The position numbers and the translations under genes were made by a program. The notes under the pieces were generated by a model. The model was not told where the DNA came from. It saw nothing but the letters and a program-made list of their open reading frames with translations, and did no database searches. From Enchytraeus crypticus (taxonomy: Eukaryota; Annelida; Clitellata; Enchytraeida; Enchytraeidae), in the NCBI GenBank assembly GCA_905160935.1, contig CAJHZI010000417.1:1033501-1097500 (forward strand): a DNA stretch of 64,000 bases, written 5' to 3'. Shown piece after piece: positions 12,757 through 26,700 of the stretch (positions are counted from its first letter, which is position 1; each line of letters starts with the position of its first letter).

Positions 12757-12820
<64 letters not shown>
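12748..12820. repeat. (TA)n/(CA)n tract flanking the mariner
   Basis: This continues the TA tract found on the left at 11696-11782, showing that the transposon inserted into a pre-existing microsatellite. Confidence 0.85.
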
Positions 12821-12821
<1 letters not shown>

Positions 12822-14300
12822 TATGATACCTTAACTACCATGCAATCAATTATTCACAAACTATAGTTTATAACTAGCTCATTTAAAACACAATAAGCAA
12901 GAATTATACAATTGAAGAGTAACTTAACGTCATGTATTTATTCTAACCACTAAATCACTATTATTACAGCAGTAGCAGTACTGGCTGTTGTCTAACTACG
13001 CAAATATAAATGCATTCATGGTAACCGTGAAACATTTGCTTAAAAGTCGCGTTAGAAAAATTGAGTGATACTAATGCACTATCATTTGAGATAGATCAAA
13101 AATGTGCACGAACAACAAGTGTAATTCCAAGTCTGTGATAAAGCTGAATTTATCACAATATCATTCGCAATATATTTATAATACCCTATCGTAGAGCCAG
13201 AGGTTCTACAGATCGCCCATTCTTCTCTCGTAAGAGTTTAATGTTTCATGTCGATATTTGGCCCATAGGCTAGTCAATTACATTGAAGCCTAATTTAAAC
13301 GGTAATAGAATCGATTGCACCTCAGTAAAATTGTACACGATCAGGCAGCCGGTTTTTAACATATAACTGAATAATCACTTTTATCTTATTTATTCAAAAA
13401 TTTAAGAATGCCAGTAAATTTCTATGAGCAAATGAGTAAAGAAAACTAAGTAAGCCAATACCCAACAATCAGTCAGACTAAGCCGGTACTGAATTGTTAT
13501 TTTACAGTGCAGATCTTGGGAGTTGAACAACTGAAAACTACGAGAGTTTCTTAGGAACTGACTAACTCAGTCTTGAAGTAGGAAATTGAAAATCACCTGA
13601 GCTATCCAATTTTTCAAGCTCAAGACTTGATTTCGTATGAGAGTGATATGCTTAACGAAAGTCATTAGTGTTATTGGCCATTAAAAATTATTTGTTTGTA
13701 TTGATTAAAATATCGTAGAAACTAGTGCAATTTTGGAATATATCATTGAAATTATATACCATAGAAATTAATCAGAGGATATAATATTACATGATAAATA
13801 ATAAGCAAGAATTATACTATTCAAGAATTTAAGCAAAAGAATTGACAGAAAACTAGTTAAAATTGCAGATCAATGTCGTCAGTCCTGAATAATTTAGCAT
13901 AAAAAATTGATTTTACATAAATGCCAAATATAATAATATACTATCTATGTTGAGTACAAAGTGTGAGAAATTTGTGAACACAATTAAACCTCAAGTAACA
14001 GATTCCATAATATAAGGTATAAGGTTAACTAACGCGAGGTATCTATCGTGATATAACTCTTACTACTACTGAAGTTTTACCTCAGAAAGATCTTACAAAA
14101 TACTCAAAAAACATCAAAAATTAATTACATGAAAGAATGCACGAAGTAGATTAGAATCCATCAGAAATTTAACACAGCCACACAACGGTGTGCAGACAAC
14201 GTCATGCTACATGCAGACATGTTTGAGACTTAGAAGTGAGAATTTTTCCAGGAGATCTGCAAGAGATCACGTGACCCAGAGGGGTGAACCACCACAACAG
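12821..14300. other. 3' flank of tubby, no other gene seen
   Basis: AT-rich DNA between the mariner and the tubby stop codon, expected to hold the tubby 3' UTR. No AATAAA lies close to the stop on the minus strand; one occurs only about 0.9 kb downstream (near 13390). Confidence 0.4.
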
Positions 14301-14588
14301 CTACTCGCAGGCTATCTTGCTATCAAAGCTGCTCAGTGCTATACCGAAAGCCTGCACCGCGCACAGAGGATAGTTGTAGTCCATTGTGAATACGTCCTCC
14401 GATACACGTCCAAACTGCATCACTATGTAGTCAACTGTGTCAATCAATCATTCAATAACTTAATCGAACAATAAATCAACTAATCAATCAGTCAGTAGGG
14501 GTCAGCCAGTAAGTCATTCAGGCAGTTAAGTCAGACAGTAATCCAATTAGTCAATCAGTCAATCAGCCAATCAATTACTAACTAATAA

Positions 14589-14621
<33 letters not shown>

Positions 14622-14718
14622 TATATATATATATACATATATAAAATATATATATATATATGTATAAATAAATATATATATATATACATATATAAAATAT
14701 ATATATATATATGTATAA

Positions 14719-14756
<38 letters not shown>

Positions 14757-17700
14757 ATATATATATATATATATTTCAAATATATTCATATATTTATATA
14801 TAAAATTAGTTACTTAATATTGGGTATGATATGCATGCTTAACTAGCTCATAATCTTCAAGTGGTAATTGTCACCAGACAAACTAAAGACTATAAGTGAA
14901 GGAGTGAGAGAGTGTGTGTGTGTGAGAGACAGAGAGAGAGAGAGAGAGTGGATAGAGTTACCATCATTATCATGAACAATCTGAAAGTTTTTGACAGAAG
15001 CCTGAGTCACTCTGCCATGAAAGTTCAACACATATGACTGAGTATCTATAACAAAACAAAAAACATCATACTAATACTACACCAAAGGCTTGAATTAGTT
15101 AAATTAGTAATACTATACGTTATACACACACAGTAGGCCTACAGTCAAATGCAGTGTAATAGGGCTGGCATTGGGAGTTTTACATCAAAATACTATAAAT
15201 ATAGAGCATGCAATAGTATGCAACACAGTAGCTGAAGGTTTTCTTTACTCGAGTATACTTACAGACTATCAGTTGAGTTCAGAAGTTTAAGAACTTCACT
15301 GTGACAAACCTACGTAGACTATAACGTGATACCCGCTATAACTTGATGATTGTGTACATTTTTTATGTACACAATCATCAATCATGTTTTTTATGTTGTG
15401 TTGTTGTTTTTTTTGTTGTTTTTTATGTTTTTTATGTTTCTTTTATGTTTTTTGTATATATTGTTATTTGGAACGGTATGAGATAGAGAGAGTGGAAAAG
15501 GTCTATTCGTGTCCCGACCCTAGTTAATCTGAGATTCAAAGGATGATGTTGATGATGATATAAGTGTATATTATTTCTGAGGTTTATATTAATGGTCTAA
15601 GGCTACAGAAAATAAAGTTTAAAGTTCGAAGTCTTACAAGACGACTGTAGTCATACATATTTCAATTTGTATACTGAACCACATAAATACTGTAGACTAA
15701 ATATATAAGTGGACGCACCTTCATTCCAGACGGGTGTTTTATTGTGAAGCTCAAGCAGGTTTTCCATGTCCTTTCTTTTCCAGCGAGCGATCAATCCATC
15801 AGATTCCTGGTTGAACAGATATTCAATACAAAAGTGCTGGTTGTAAATGCTACGAGCTCGCACTTCCAGTAAGACGATTAACAGTTTCTTTCTATCACTA
15901 ATCAGACTGGAAGACGATATGTAAATATGTTTGAACTCATTGGTGTACAGTTATTTTTGCATGTATGGATGTTTGTGTATGTTTGACGAATTGGGCACTG
16001 CCGTTTATAAGGCGTTTTCTCTAGCATATCAATTCGGATTCTCGATTTCCAATATGTAAAGAGTATTGAGCTACAATACTGCTATTTAACAATTTCTTAT
16101 AATTAACCGTTATTCAATAGATTGACCTAACATTATCCCAGTCACTCGTGACATAGTATACAAGTATCTATAATAGTCTCCCCTATGGATTTCAACGAAT
16201 TATTTGTTTTTATCAGCACTAATATTCTATACCAGTCAACACTTGTTAGACAAACCAAAGAAACTTGTGAAGCAGACATATAAGCAATTACTATACATTA
16301 CATAAACTATTTTAAAATTCTATTAAAGTTACATTAAAAAATGTCATTGAAAAAACTCATTCTCAAAAGATTGTTACAAAAGACACTATTATATAATTAA
16401 AAGCAGTAAAACAAGAAATGATAGCAGAGAGCTCTTACAATCTAAGCCCTCTCAACTATGAACACTAGAGCAACTTTTACTGTCAGGTTGTAGGCACGTG
16501 ACTAACTACATAGCCTAATTATCAATTCCAGTGTTCCACACATAATAGAAGTATTAAAAGCATCATCAGTAATATGAAAAATATATTGAATTGAATTGAA
16601 TCACATTTATTTCACTTCGATTTATTCGTACACCAGAAATACATGGAGACAGAGTGAAAAACGACACAATGAAATGCATATATAGAAACGCATAGGGCTG
16701 TGCCAAGAAGGTATTAGAATTACAGGAACCGGGGCCTCCACACAATGCTAACTAACAACTATGCAAATTGCGTCGTACGAAAGATATGGGGAAGTGGAAG
16801 AGTGTACCGAGCTTTAAAAATAAGGGAATGTGGAAAAATTGTGCAGCGTTAGATAGGCGGGAGGAGCATGTGTCGTTGCTTTGGGAGCAGATGGACGCTC
16901 CTGTATAGGGACACCAACTGAAGAAGAAAGAACAATGTATGGGTGCGTGAGAGAGATATATATATAGTGGGAGAGAGAGAGAGAGACAGACAGAGAGAGA
17001 CAGAAGGAGACAACAAATGACAAACTCTGTAAGGTTTAACTTCCACCCTGTTGTGGTCCAGATTCATGCCGGGTATTATCACCGACATCTTCCTCGGTCC
17101 CTTGAAGCCCAGCACATTCGTCTCCTGTCAGCAGACAAACGTCCAATGAGTGAAGTAATATCGAATAGACAATCCATTAAAATATCTTTATAAAACGCAA
17201 TAAACATTATGAAAACTTCTCTACGAATGACAAACTTTACGGATGGTATACAGGTATATCCTGACCACTATGGAATATTCCAATCCGCGATCGCAAAATG
17301 CATATGTCGTAGAAGACGATTAAATTTAAAGTGTTTCTGTGATAAAAGCTGGTAAAGCTAACGTTAACGTCAGTTTCCTCACTCGAAAGCAATGTCAGTG
17401 ACGAGCGAGCTCAGGATTTGAACCCGCACATACTGATTCGCTGTCGAGTATCTCACCGACATCGCCACTGGCTCCAGCCGATAGAATTAATTTGTAAAAT
17501 GGATTTCTCTTACTGCAATGTAAAGGCACGCTTTGAATATGAATATTTACCCTGAATCAGCCAATTGTCAGAATTAACACTCGTGAGAAAGAGTGTAAGT
17601 CAAATTATGCAGAAATGTACCTTAAATTTTCTTTACTAAAACTTCAGCCGAAATGTTTTCAACAAGCGACATTAAACAGCTTCATTCAATAGCCTTAGCA

Positions 17701-20700
17701 ATTTGCATTTTTGTACAGCAGTTAACTGTAAGAAATTGCGCTATTTTCTCGGAAGAATCGTTGCATTAGAACACAACATCATATGGGATGAAATAAATCA
17801 GTAAATAAAAAGCTAGAGAGAAGAAGAACAAGAGCAGTTACATAGGCGACGGCAGTCAGCTCTCTCCTGATCTCATTCTCAGGCACGTTCCTGTCCTCTG
17901 GATTCCTTCCATTGTCGTATATTGTGAAGTGAGTACCTAGCAAGTTAGATCTGTCAATCAATCAATAAACCAGTCAATCTATCAATTCCTTCATAAATGT
18001 ATCGAGCAATTAAAATCAATCAGTCAAAGAAACAGGCATTTTAAGCAGTCAATCAATAAATCAACGAACTAACCAAAATTAATCCATTAGGCCAAGTGAA
18101 TCAATAAATAAATAGACAATAGAAAATCAAGAATCTATAGATAATGCGATCAGTTAGTCAACCAACCAATGAATTAAAATCAATCACTCAAAGAAATGAT
18201 TAAAATCATTCAATTAATCAATCAAGTATAATAGCAAGCAAGTAATAAATACATCAATCAACCAATCAAGTGATCGATACGCCTATAAGTAGGTTGTATC
18301 ACTTGGTGAGTGAATCAATCAATCAGTTAATCAGGCAATCGTCAATACATTGATCTCTCATTAGATCATATACAACAAACACTCCACCAAGAAGTAGATT
18401 ACAAATAAATCTGTTGGCGTTTCAGAAATTAAGCGCATTCTTGAGTTGTAATCAAATAGGATCAGTGCAGATAGCTACTGTAATAGATTCCTAATAGCCG
18501 ACCATTGCGGCAACCATTGTGACAACTATTAATTGTGATACGGCAACCAATATATGTTCACAATGAAGGTCTTCACATGGAGTTGATCATATGATAACTG
18601 AAAGAGTTTGGGCTGACGCTGTTTAATAGAATCTTTAAAATTATGTTAACTTACAAGAATTCTTTAGAGAGAATAAGAGAGAAAACAAGCAGAGTCAAGA
18701 CAGACACAGCGAGGAAGAATGAGAGGTAGAGATATTGAGAGATAGAGAGAATGAAAGATAGCGAGAATGAGAAACAGTGGGAGAGAATGAGAGAGAGTGT
18801 AATTTGAGAACATAATCAATATTTTGTGAGTACATAAACGGAAGTTTTTATTAAATCATAAAAGAAGCATCACTCATTTTTGGTTGATTTAATTTTGTAC
18901 TTGTTTATATCATAAGATATAAATCGGCTGGAGCCAGTGGCGATGTCAGTAAAATACTCGACCGCGGATCAGTATGTGCGGGGTTCAAATCATGGGCTCG
19001 ACCGTCACTGACATCGCTTTCGAGTGAGGAAAGTGACTTTTACCTTACCAGCTTTTAGCTTTTTATATATAGATTCTGACCTTAATTTTCCTACGAATGA
19101 TTCGCCTTGACGAGACATGTCAGTGGGGTCGATAGAAATTAGGTAGTTTGCCGTTTTATTCTTCTTCCTTTTTCTTCCAGCCAGCAAAAATATCTGCAGG
19201 TATACACAATATATGATAATGAAAAGATAGACATGTGACAAATCTAAGTGTTCAGTTGACCATGCACACACATTCTACGTATTAAAGTACTTCATTAGAT
19301 CCTTCTAGAGTCGTCAACAGTGGTTAACAATTACAATTTTAAAAGTTGAAAAGTATGCTATTTATTTCAGAAATTTTATTATGCATTAATATGCAGATAT
19401 GTTCTGGATTAATGTTATTGGTTAGGCACAATATAGGGAGTTAATGAAGGTTAACTGATGGGTGAGTTAACTAATCAGCTGTCACGAAGAATTTGGCGTT
19501 ATCTCCTATACATGTGATAGGTATAGCCTGCTAAAGGTTCACACGGATATATCTATTTAGAACTTTCTTACAAGGTATGATTAACCATAGAAAAGATTAA
19601 TAATAACCTGCTAGGAATCTGAAAAACGGTCTTGAAGACCGGACACCGGCCATGACACTGCTATAGAAATTGTCGCAGGCTATTATTATTATTATTAAAG
19701 TTTAAGCTTACGTATATGTACCTTTACTTTTTCTAGTGTTGTGCATGCTTATTAATGTTTGCTCGGTTGTTTGCTTTCATTTGATATTTGTATGATTTCT
19801 TTTGCTAGTATCTAATGATATTTAGCTTGAATCAACTAGTTATCAAGTATACGTACCTTACGTCCATCGTCTCTCTCTAGATGGAGGTAGTAGGTGGGGT
19901 AGATGTGTCTATCCACGCCTTTCTTATCTCTCGTGATCCTGCACTTCATCGTCACACGCTGAGGCGCAGGCTTGAACACAAACTCCTCCAGGTTCTCTAT
20001 CTCCTCCATTGTCTCCTCCTCTTCATTGTTTCCACCCATTGCTCCACTGCTTCGCTCAGTCACATGCTGAGCATCAACGGCATTAAATAGTAGACTAGCA
20101 TCATTCATGATTACATCAAGTAATTAATGTACTAACACTTCGTCATATTGCCTATGGGTCTCTTCAGTGCAGTCAGTACATCGTGAACCTCTGTGGCAGT
20201 AGGATGAAAACCAATATTCAGAATTTCTGATTATATTGATAGAATTTGCAATTTGTTAGTTTATATTTTAGAAAAGATAATCACATATCAAATAATAATA
20301 TAAATTATAATTATAAATTAATTGTATAATTATGTCAAATGGCAAGTTAAACTTAAACACATACATTCCTGCTCAAAGTTTGCACACTTTTAAGCCTACT
20401 CATGACCAACCATCTGCGAAGATATAAAAAATAAAAATCCATCACAAAATTCGCAGTTGAAATTGATGGGATCTAGCTTGAAAAAGATATGGATTCTAAG
20501 AAGGCCTCCCATTACTATGTAGCATAATTGAATATCAAACTTGAATAGGCCTACTCAGACACGCACAGATAAAATTGAATACTCAAGCACACATAAAGTA
20601 CTATTAAATAGAGAAATTAAAGATGTTGTATAACACTGTTTGATACTTTTAAACTATAATCTTCTTCTTCTTTAAGTGCCGTGCCTGTTCCAAGCCTGGG

Positions 20701-23700
20701 CGGTCATGGTCATATTCCTCCATATGTCTCTGTTCATTGTTGCTCTGATCATCTCTGTTTCAGTTAACTGCATCCATTTGCTAAGACTCTTAATAAACGT
20801 CATTCGTTGTCGACCCTTGCATCTTTTTCCTTCTATTATTCCTGTCACTATGGTATTTTCAACTATTTTGTTCCGCATAATGTGTCCAAAAAATTTCATC
20901 TGTTGTCGTCGTATTCGGTTCAAAAGGTCACGACAAGTTGACATTCTTTGTAGAACATCTTCATTTTTAATGTGGTCTTTATAAGATATACGCAGCATTC
21001 TTCTATAGAACCACATCTCTGTTGCCTCAAGTTTCGATTCCATTACAGAAGAGATTGTCCAAACTTCACTTCCATATAACAATATTGGTTGAATGTAGCA
21101 TTGAAGAAGTCTTTTTTTGGTATCAATTGATAATTCATGGCTTCTAAAAATCTTTGACATTCTGTTATATGCCTCCTTAGCCATGGCTATTCTTCTGTTT
21201 ATTTCCTTGTCACATTTCCCATTTTGATGAATAAGTGACCCTAAATATATGACTGATTCAACTTGTTTGACATTTTGACCTCTTACATTGATTAAGCATG
21301 GCTGTGGCATTTTTAGTTTGCTGACTGTCATGCATTCTGTTTTCTTCATATTTATAGATAATCCACTAGCCTCACTATGATATGTTACAATATCCAACAT
21401 TTCTTGAAGTTTGTCTCTCGAGTCGGCAATAAGAACTATGTCATCAGCATAACGAATATTATTAAGATTGTATCCTCCAATTACTAATCCTTTTATTTCA
21501 CTGATATTCCTCATTATATTTTCACTATATAAGTTAAAAAGATCTGGTGACATTACACAGCCTTGCCTTACTCCTCTCTTAATTTTGCAAAAGCTACTGT
21601 ACTCGTTCTCATATCTCATTGCAGCTTCTTGATTCCAGTATAAATTCCTAACACTTCTTATGTCTTTGCCATCTATATCCAATTCATGAAGAAGATCAAT
21701 CAATTTGCTGTGTCTAACTTTGTCAAAAGCTTTGGTATAATCAATGAAACAAAGGAATAGATCCTTATTTAATTCTATGGCTCTTTCACACAGAATTCTT
21801 AGAACGAAAATAGCATTCCTTGTACCGGAATCATCCATAAAACCATATTGCACGGGATTTATTTCAGGTCTAATTTTATTTCTCATTCTCATTAGCAGAA
21901 TTCTTAAATAGATTTTAATGACTACACTCATTAGACTTATAGTTCTGTGCAGTTCACATTCTACCGCACCAGGTTTCTTCGGTAATGCAATAAATATCGA
22001 TCTCAATAGATCTTTAGGAAATTCGCCATTGTCATAAATGTCGTTTGCTATTGACGTGATCTCTTTTACGCTAAATTCTTCCGTGGCTTGAATCATTTCT
22101 GCTGTTATGTTATCTGGTCCGCTTGCTTTGTTTCTTTTTAATTTCCTAATGGCATATCTAACTTCGTCTTCTAAGATTTTAGGACCTGCTATTTCTTTAG
22201 TTATTTCTGGAAGCTCCATTCGATTATCTTTAAAAAGGTCATCGATATACTCTGACCATCTATCAAGTATATCTTTCTTTGTCATGAGAATATCTCCATT
22301 CTTAGCCTTGATGCATTTACTATGTGAGCAATTAGATTTCCGATTAGTTATTTCATTTATCTCTTTGTACATTTTCCTTGTGTCTGTAAATTTCATCTTT
22401 TCAATCTCATCACATCTTTTGTTTAACCACTCTTCCTTTTCATGTTTGCAAAGTTTCTTTATTGCATTGTTCGAAACTCTATACTCCATACTTTCTCTAT
22501 CTTTAATCTTTTGTCGTTCTTTCATTAATTGTAAAATGTTCTGATTTATCCATTTAGTTTTCCTTTGCATATTCTTTTCTGGGATGATTTCATTTGCTGT
22601 TACTACTAATGCATTTTTGAAATTATCCCATTTGTTGTTGATGTTATTCAGACCATCATTTTCTGCCAATACTTGGAATCTATTTTGAACTTCTACTTTA
22701 TATCTATATTGAATAGTTTGATCTTTTATTAGAGTGGAGAAATCTTGTACTAATGTTCTCTCTTTTCTTTCAATCTTTTTTAATTTTATAAGTATATTGC
22801 AAATTACTGGAATATGGTCTGAGTCACAGTCTGCACCTGGATAAGTTTTGCAATTTCTGATTGAATTACGAAATCTTTCGTTGATAGTTATGTAATCGAT
22901 TTGATTTCTTATTTTATCTCCAGGACTCTTCCAAGTATATCTTCTCCTTTTGTGCTGTTTGTACCATGTGTTAGCTATTATTTGATTGTGGCTTTGGCAC
23001 CAATTAATGAATCTTTCTCCTCGTTCATTCCTCTTGCCGAGGCCATATTTTCCAACTATATTTCCATATTGCTCTTCTCCAACTTTGGCATTCATATCTC
23101 CCATTATAATTAAGATTTCTTGGCTTTTGCATTGTGATTTTGCTGTTTCTAAATCGTCATAAAATCGCTCGATTTCTTCTTCCTCACATTGGGCTGTGGG
23201 AGCATATACCTGAACAATATTCATTACGAAATGGAGTGTTCTGATTTTCAACAACATCATTCGATCCGAAATAGCCCAATGGCCATCAACACATTTTGAT
23301 GTGATGCTATCTGTTATTATAGCCACTCCATTAATATGTTGAACACCACCTGAATAATACATCGTAAAACCATCCTGATTAACCCTGCCTGATCCAATCC
23401 ATCTTGTTTCACACATACCCATGATGTTCACTTTGAGTCTCTTCATTTCTTGAATTATGTTACTGAATTTTCCTGCCTGGTACAGCGTTCGTACATTCCA
23501 TGTACCTAAGCGTGTGTATCTTTCTATTTTATTACATTTACCTACTTGGTTACTTGATTTATCCAATTCCGAGACAGCCGTTGGATGACGGTCCAGTTTC
23601 CCCTGTCTTACACAAGATTCTGTACCGAGCGAGGTGTCCCACCTGTATTCAGTGTGTACCCCCTTAACGCCGTTGGTATTATTTTTATTTCCTTTGACCA

Positions 23701-26700
23701 TGATAAACTATATCAAATACAGCGGTGGGCGATTAATCCTTCCACCAGGTATTTTTTTCGAGACACCATCTCTATCCAGCTGGCCGTTGACTTTAATAAA
23801 AAAAGTTCGTCCGCCCAATTTCTGATGGCTGGTCATCATAGCCTTTTACTCTCCCGAGTCATCCACAAGGCAGTGGAGATTGTTTAGGTAACAAATTGTC
23901 TAGTTGGAAATCTATAATAATAAACCATCGCAAAATTCTGAAGATGAACAACTCGATATTTGGCGCAGTCACTAAAAATAGAGGCACGAAATAATATGAG
24001 TACGGATATAAAAGTTAATGTATATCCAAAGTGAACGTTATTTTTTTGTAAATATAAACATTCGCCATTTAACGTGACGTCATTCACAAAATTCATTATG
24101 ATTCACAAAATTCAGCATATGATGAAAATTCACATTCACAAACTATAATACCAGATCATTTATCATTACCTGATCATTCTCCTCTTCATTATCCTCATGC
24201 ATGACAGCCGATGTATCACTGGCTCTGCTTCTCTCACTCTTTCTACCTCTCTCACCCCTCGCTCCTCTGTTAGAACGACTGGGGGCCACGGGGCCGTTGA
24301 TATCAGCATCACCCCCTCCCCGCATCAAGTTCCTGCCATCCCCTCCACCTCTAACTCTCCCACCCCTCTCCACCTCCGAATCGTTGCCCTGGTTTCTGCC
24401 TCTACCGCCCCTTCCAGACTTACCTGTGGGCTCCGGCTCTGCAATTAAATAAGAATTATAACGCATTATGATATCCTAGCAATAGATAGGACAATGAGTG
24501 ATCGCCAGATAATGTAGGCTGTTTATTGACATTAATACTATCTCTCTTAGTGTACTGCCTACCGGCAGGTCCATGGTAAATAATGCTCTACTCATCTCTA
24601 TCTTCCGTCTTTCTCTTCATATGTGGAGTGGATCTTTAAATTATTTATAACATTCCTTTTGAAATACCATTATTCTTGGGGGATTCAGCATATGATGAAA
24701 TGGGCCCATTATGCCTTCCTTAGCTTCGCCTAACATTTACGAGGCAGGGGCGTCATTCCCTAAGAAAACAATCCTGTTTTTTCATAATTAATACTATAAT
24801 AACTGTCAATAGACTGGCAAATGAAAAATTACCTGATAAGGAAGTTACTTCTTCTTTATCAGTGGTGTCATGTTCATTATCAAGAGAGAAGAGATAAAGT
24901 TACCTGCTAGGGTTGATAAATCATCGTTATCATTAGCGCTATGATCACTATCACTACATAAGAGAATGAGTTACCTAATATAGTAGGTGTACCTGCTATA
25001 TCATCATTACTACTGTCAACAGATAGGCGAATGAGTTACCTGATATAATAGATATATCATCGTTATCACTTGCACTATGATCGCTGTCAATTGATAAGAG
25101 ATAAAATTACCTGATATGGTAGGTATATCATCGTTATCACTGGCACTATCATCACTGCCAATTGATAAGAGATAATGTTACCTGATATGGTAGGTATATC
25201 ATCGTTATCACTTGCGCTATGATCACTGTCCTCAGTACGACTGTAGTCTGGAGTCACGTTGAGCACCTGTATACGAGTGGCTATGCTGTCAGTGCTCTGT
25301 GCATTGTAGGGTCCGTCATAGGCTGAACACACACAAAACACTCTCATGAACATGCTGTGAATGCTGTGTGCTCCATTTAGTCACACAAACTTTATTCTGG
25401 CAAAATACATATCATACTATGTATTTGTGACTAAATACATAGTCTACTACCAGAGCTTCATGACCCTGTGATATTTAATACACACACAGAGACCATAGTG
25501 TACACTGAGCATACACACACACACATAGACCATAGTGTACACTGAGCATACACACACACATAGACAATAGTGTACACTGAGCATACACACATAGGCAATA
25601 GTGTACACTGAGCATACACACATAGACTATAGTGTACACTGAGCATACACACACATAGACCAACAGTGTACACTGTACACTGATTGTACACACACATAGA
25701 TCATAGTGTACACTGAGCATAAACACACATAGATCATAGTGTACAGTGTACACTGAGACTAGCAGTTATAAATGATGACTAGCAATCCATGATTACAACT
25801 GAGCAGGGCAAGTCATATGATGAAATTATGACTAAAGCTACTAATCATATGACTAAAGCCACATACTTCGCACTATACTTTAGTCATGTGACTAAAGCTA
25901 CTAATTGATTGATTTTACAAAGAGAGAGGAGAGATCTACAGTAGCGATAGAGAGAGAGAGATAGACAGTGATACATAGAGTAACGATATAGCGAGAGACA
26001 ATGGTTAGAGATATACAGTAAGGCACGTCGTCAGAGCGCCTGGTGAAGCTGCTGTTAGAATGAGAAGACACGAGAGGTCTGGATGAGTCATCGTTACGAG
26101 ATCTTGAGTTGCCTCTAACTCTTTCCTCATTCATCTGTAGCAATCCTGCAGTGCCTCTCTTCTGCTCTGCCTTCTGCTTCATCAACTCTCTCTGCAATCA
26201 ATCAATCAACCAATCATTATCTATTACCATCAAAGCAATTGTCCAAGTTATATATAAGTCAGAGTTGTGCTCGGGTGTGGTTGGACCACTGCAGAATAGG
26301 GCAACCGCAAACAATCTGCTGCGTGTTCGTAAGAGGCGACTAAGGCAAGAGCTGAGGATTGCAAGAGGGGACCCTCCTCATCATGAAATATTTTCCCCCA
26401 GGATTAAATGGTAATTAATCCATCTAACTGAAGAAGGCAACGGGAAATCACCTCAGAAGCCACGCTTTTTCCAAGCTGTAGGCTACATAAGATATGGATA
26501 AGGCATAGACTTTGTGAAGGGATTAACTTGTTGATCTAAAAAGGGCTCTTATGGGGTGAGAAAGCAGACTTTGAGTATGAATATGTACCTTGAACCTGAT
26601 AAACCATCAGAAAAATGACTGATGGAGTTATCCCATAGTCTAGCTACAAGTCCTATGAATTGGTCGCAGAATCCGATTCTGTAGTGTTTTCTGATTCACT

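Noticed and set aside
20676-23113. Plus-strand open frames of 70-145 codons
   Set aside because: Shadows of the LINE ORF on the opposite strand.
24143-24466. Stand-alone RGG-rich protein on the minus strand
   Set aside because: The frame is tubby exon 5 with flanking intron; phases and position fit the tubby model.
25458-25753. Cys/Tyr/Val-rich open frames of 79-92 codons
   Set aside because: Frames through a minisatellite in a tubby intron; no conservation and simple composition.
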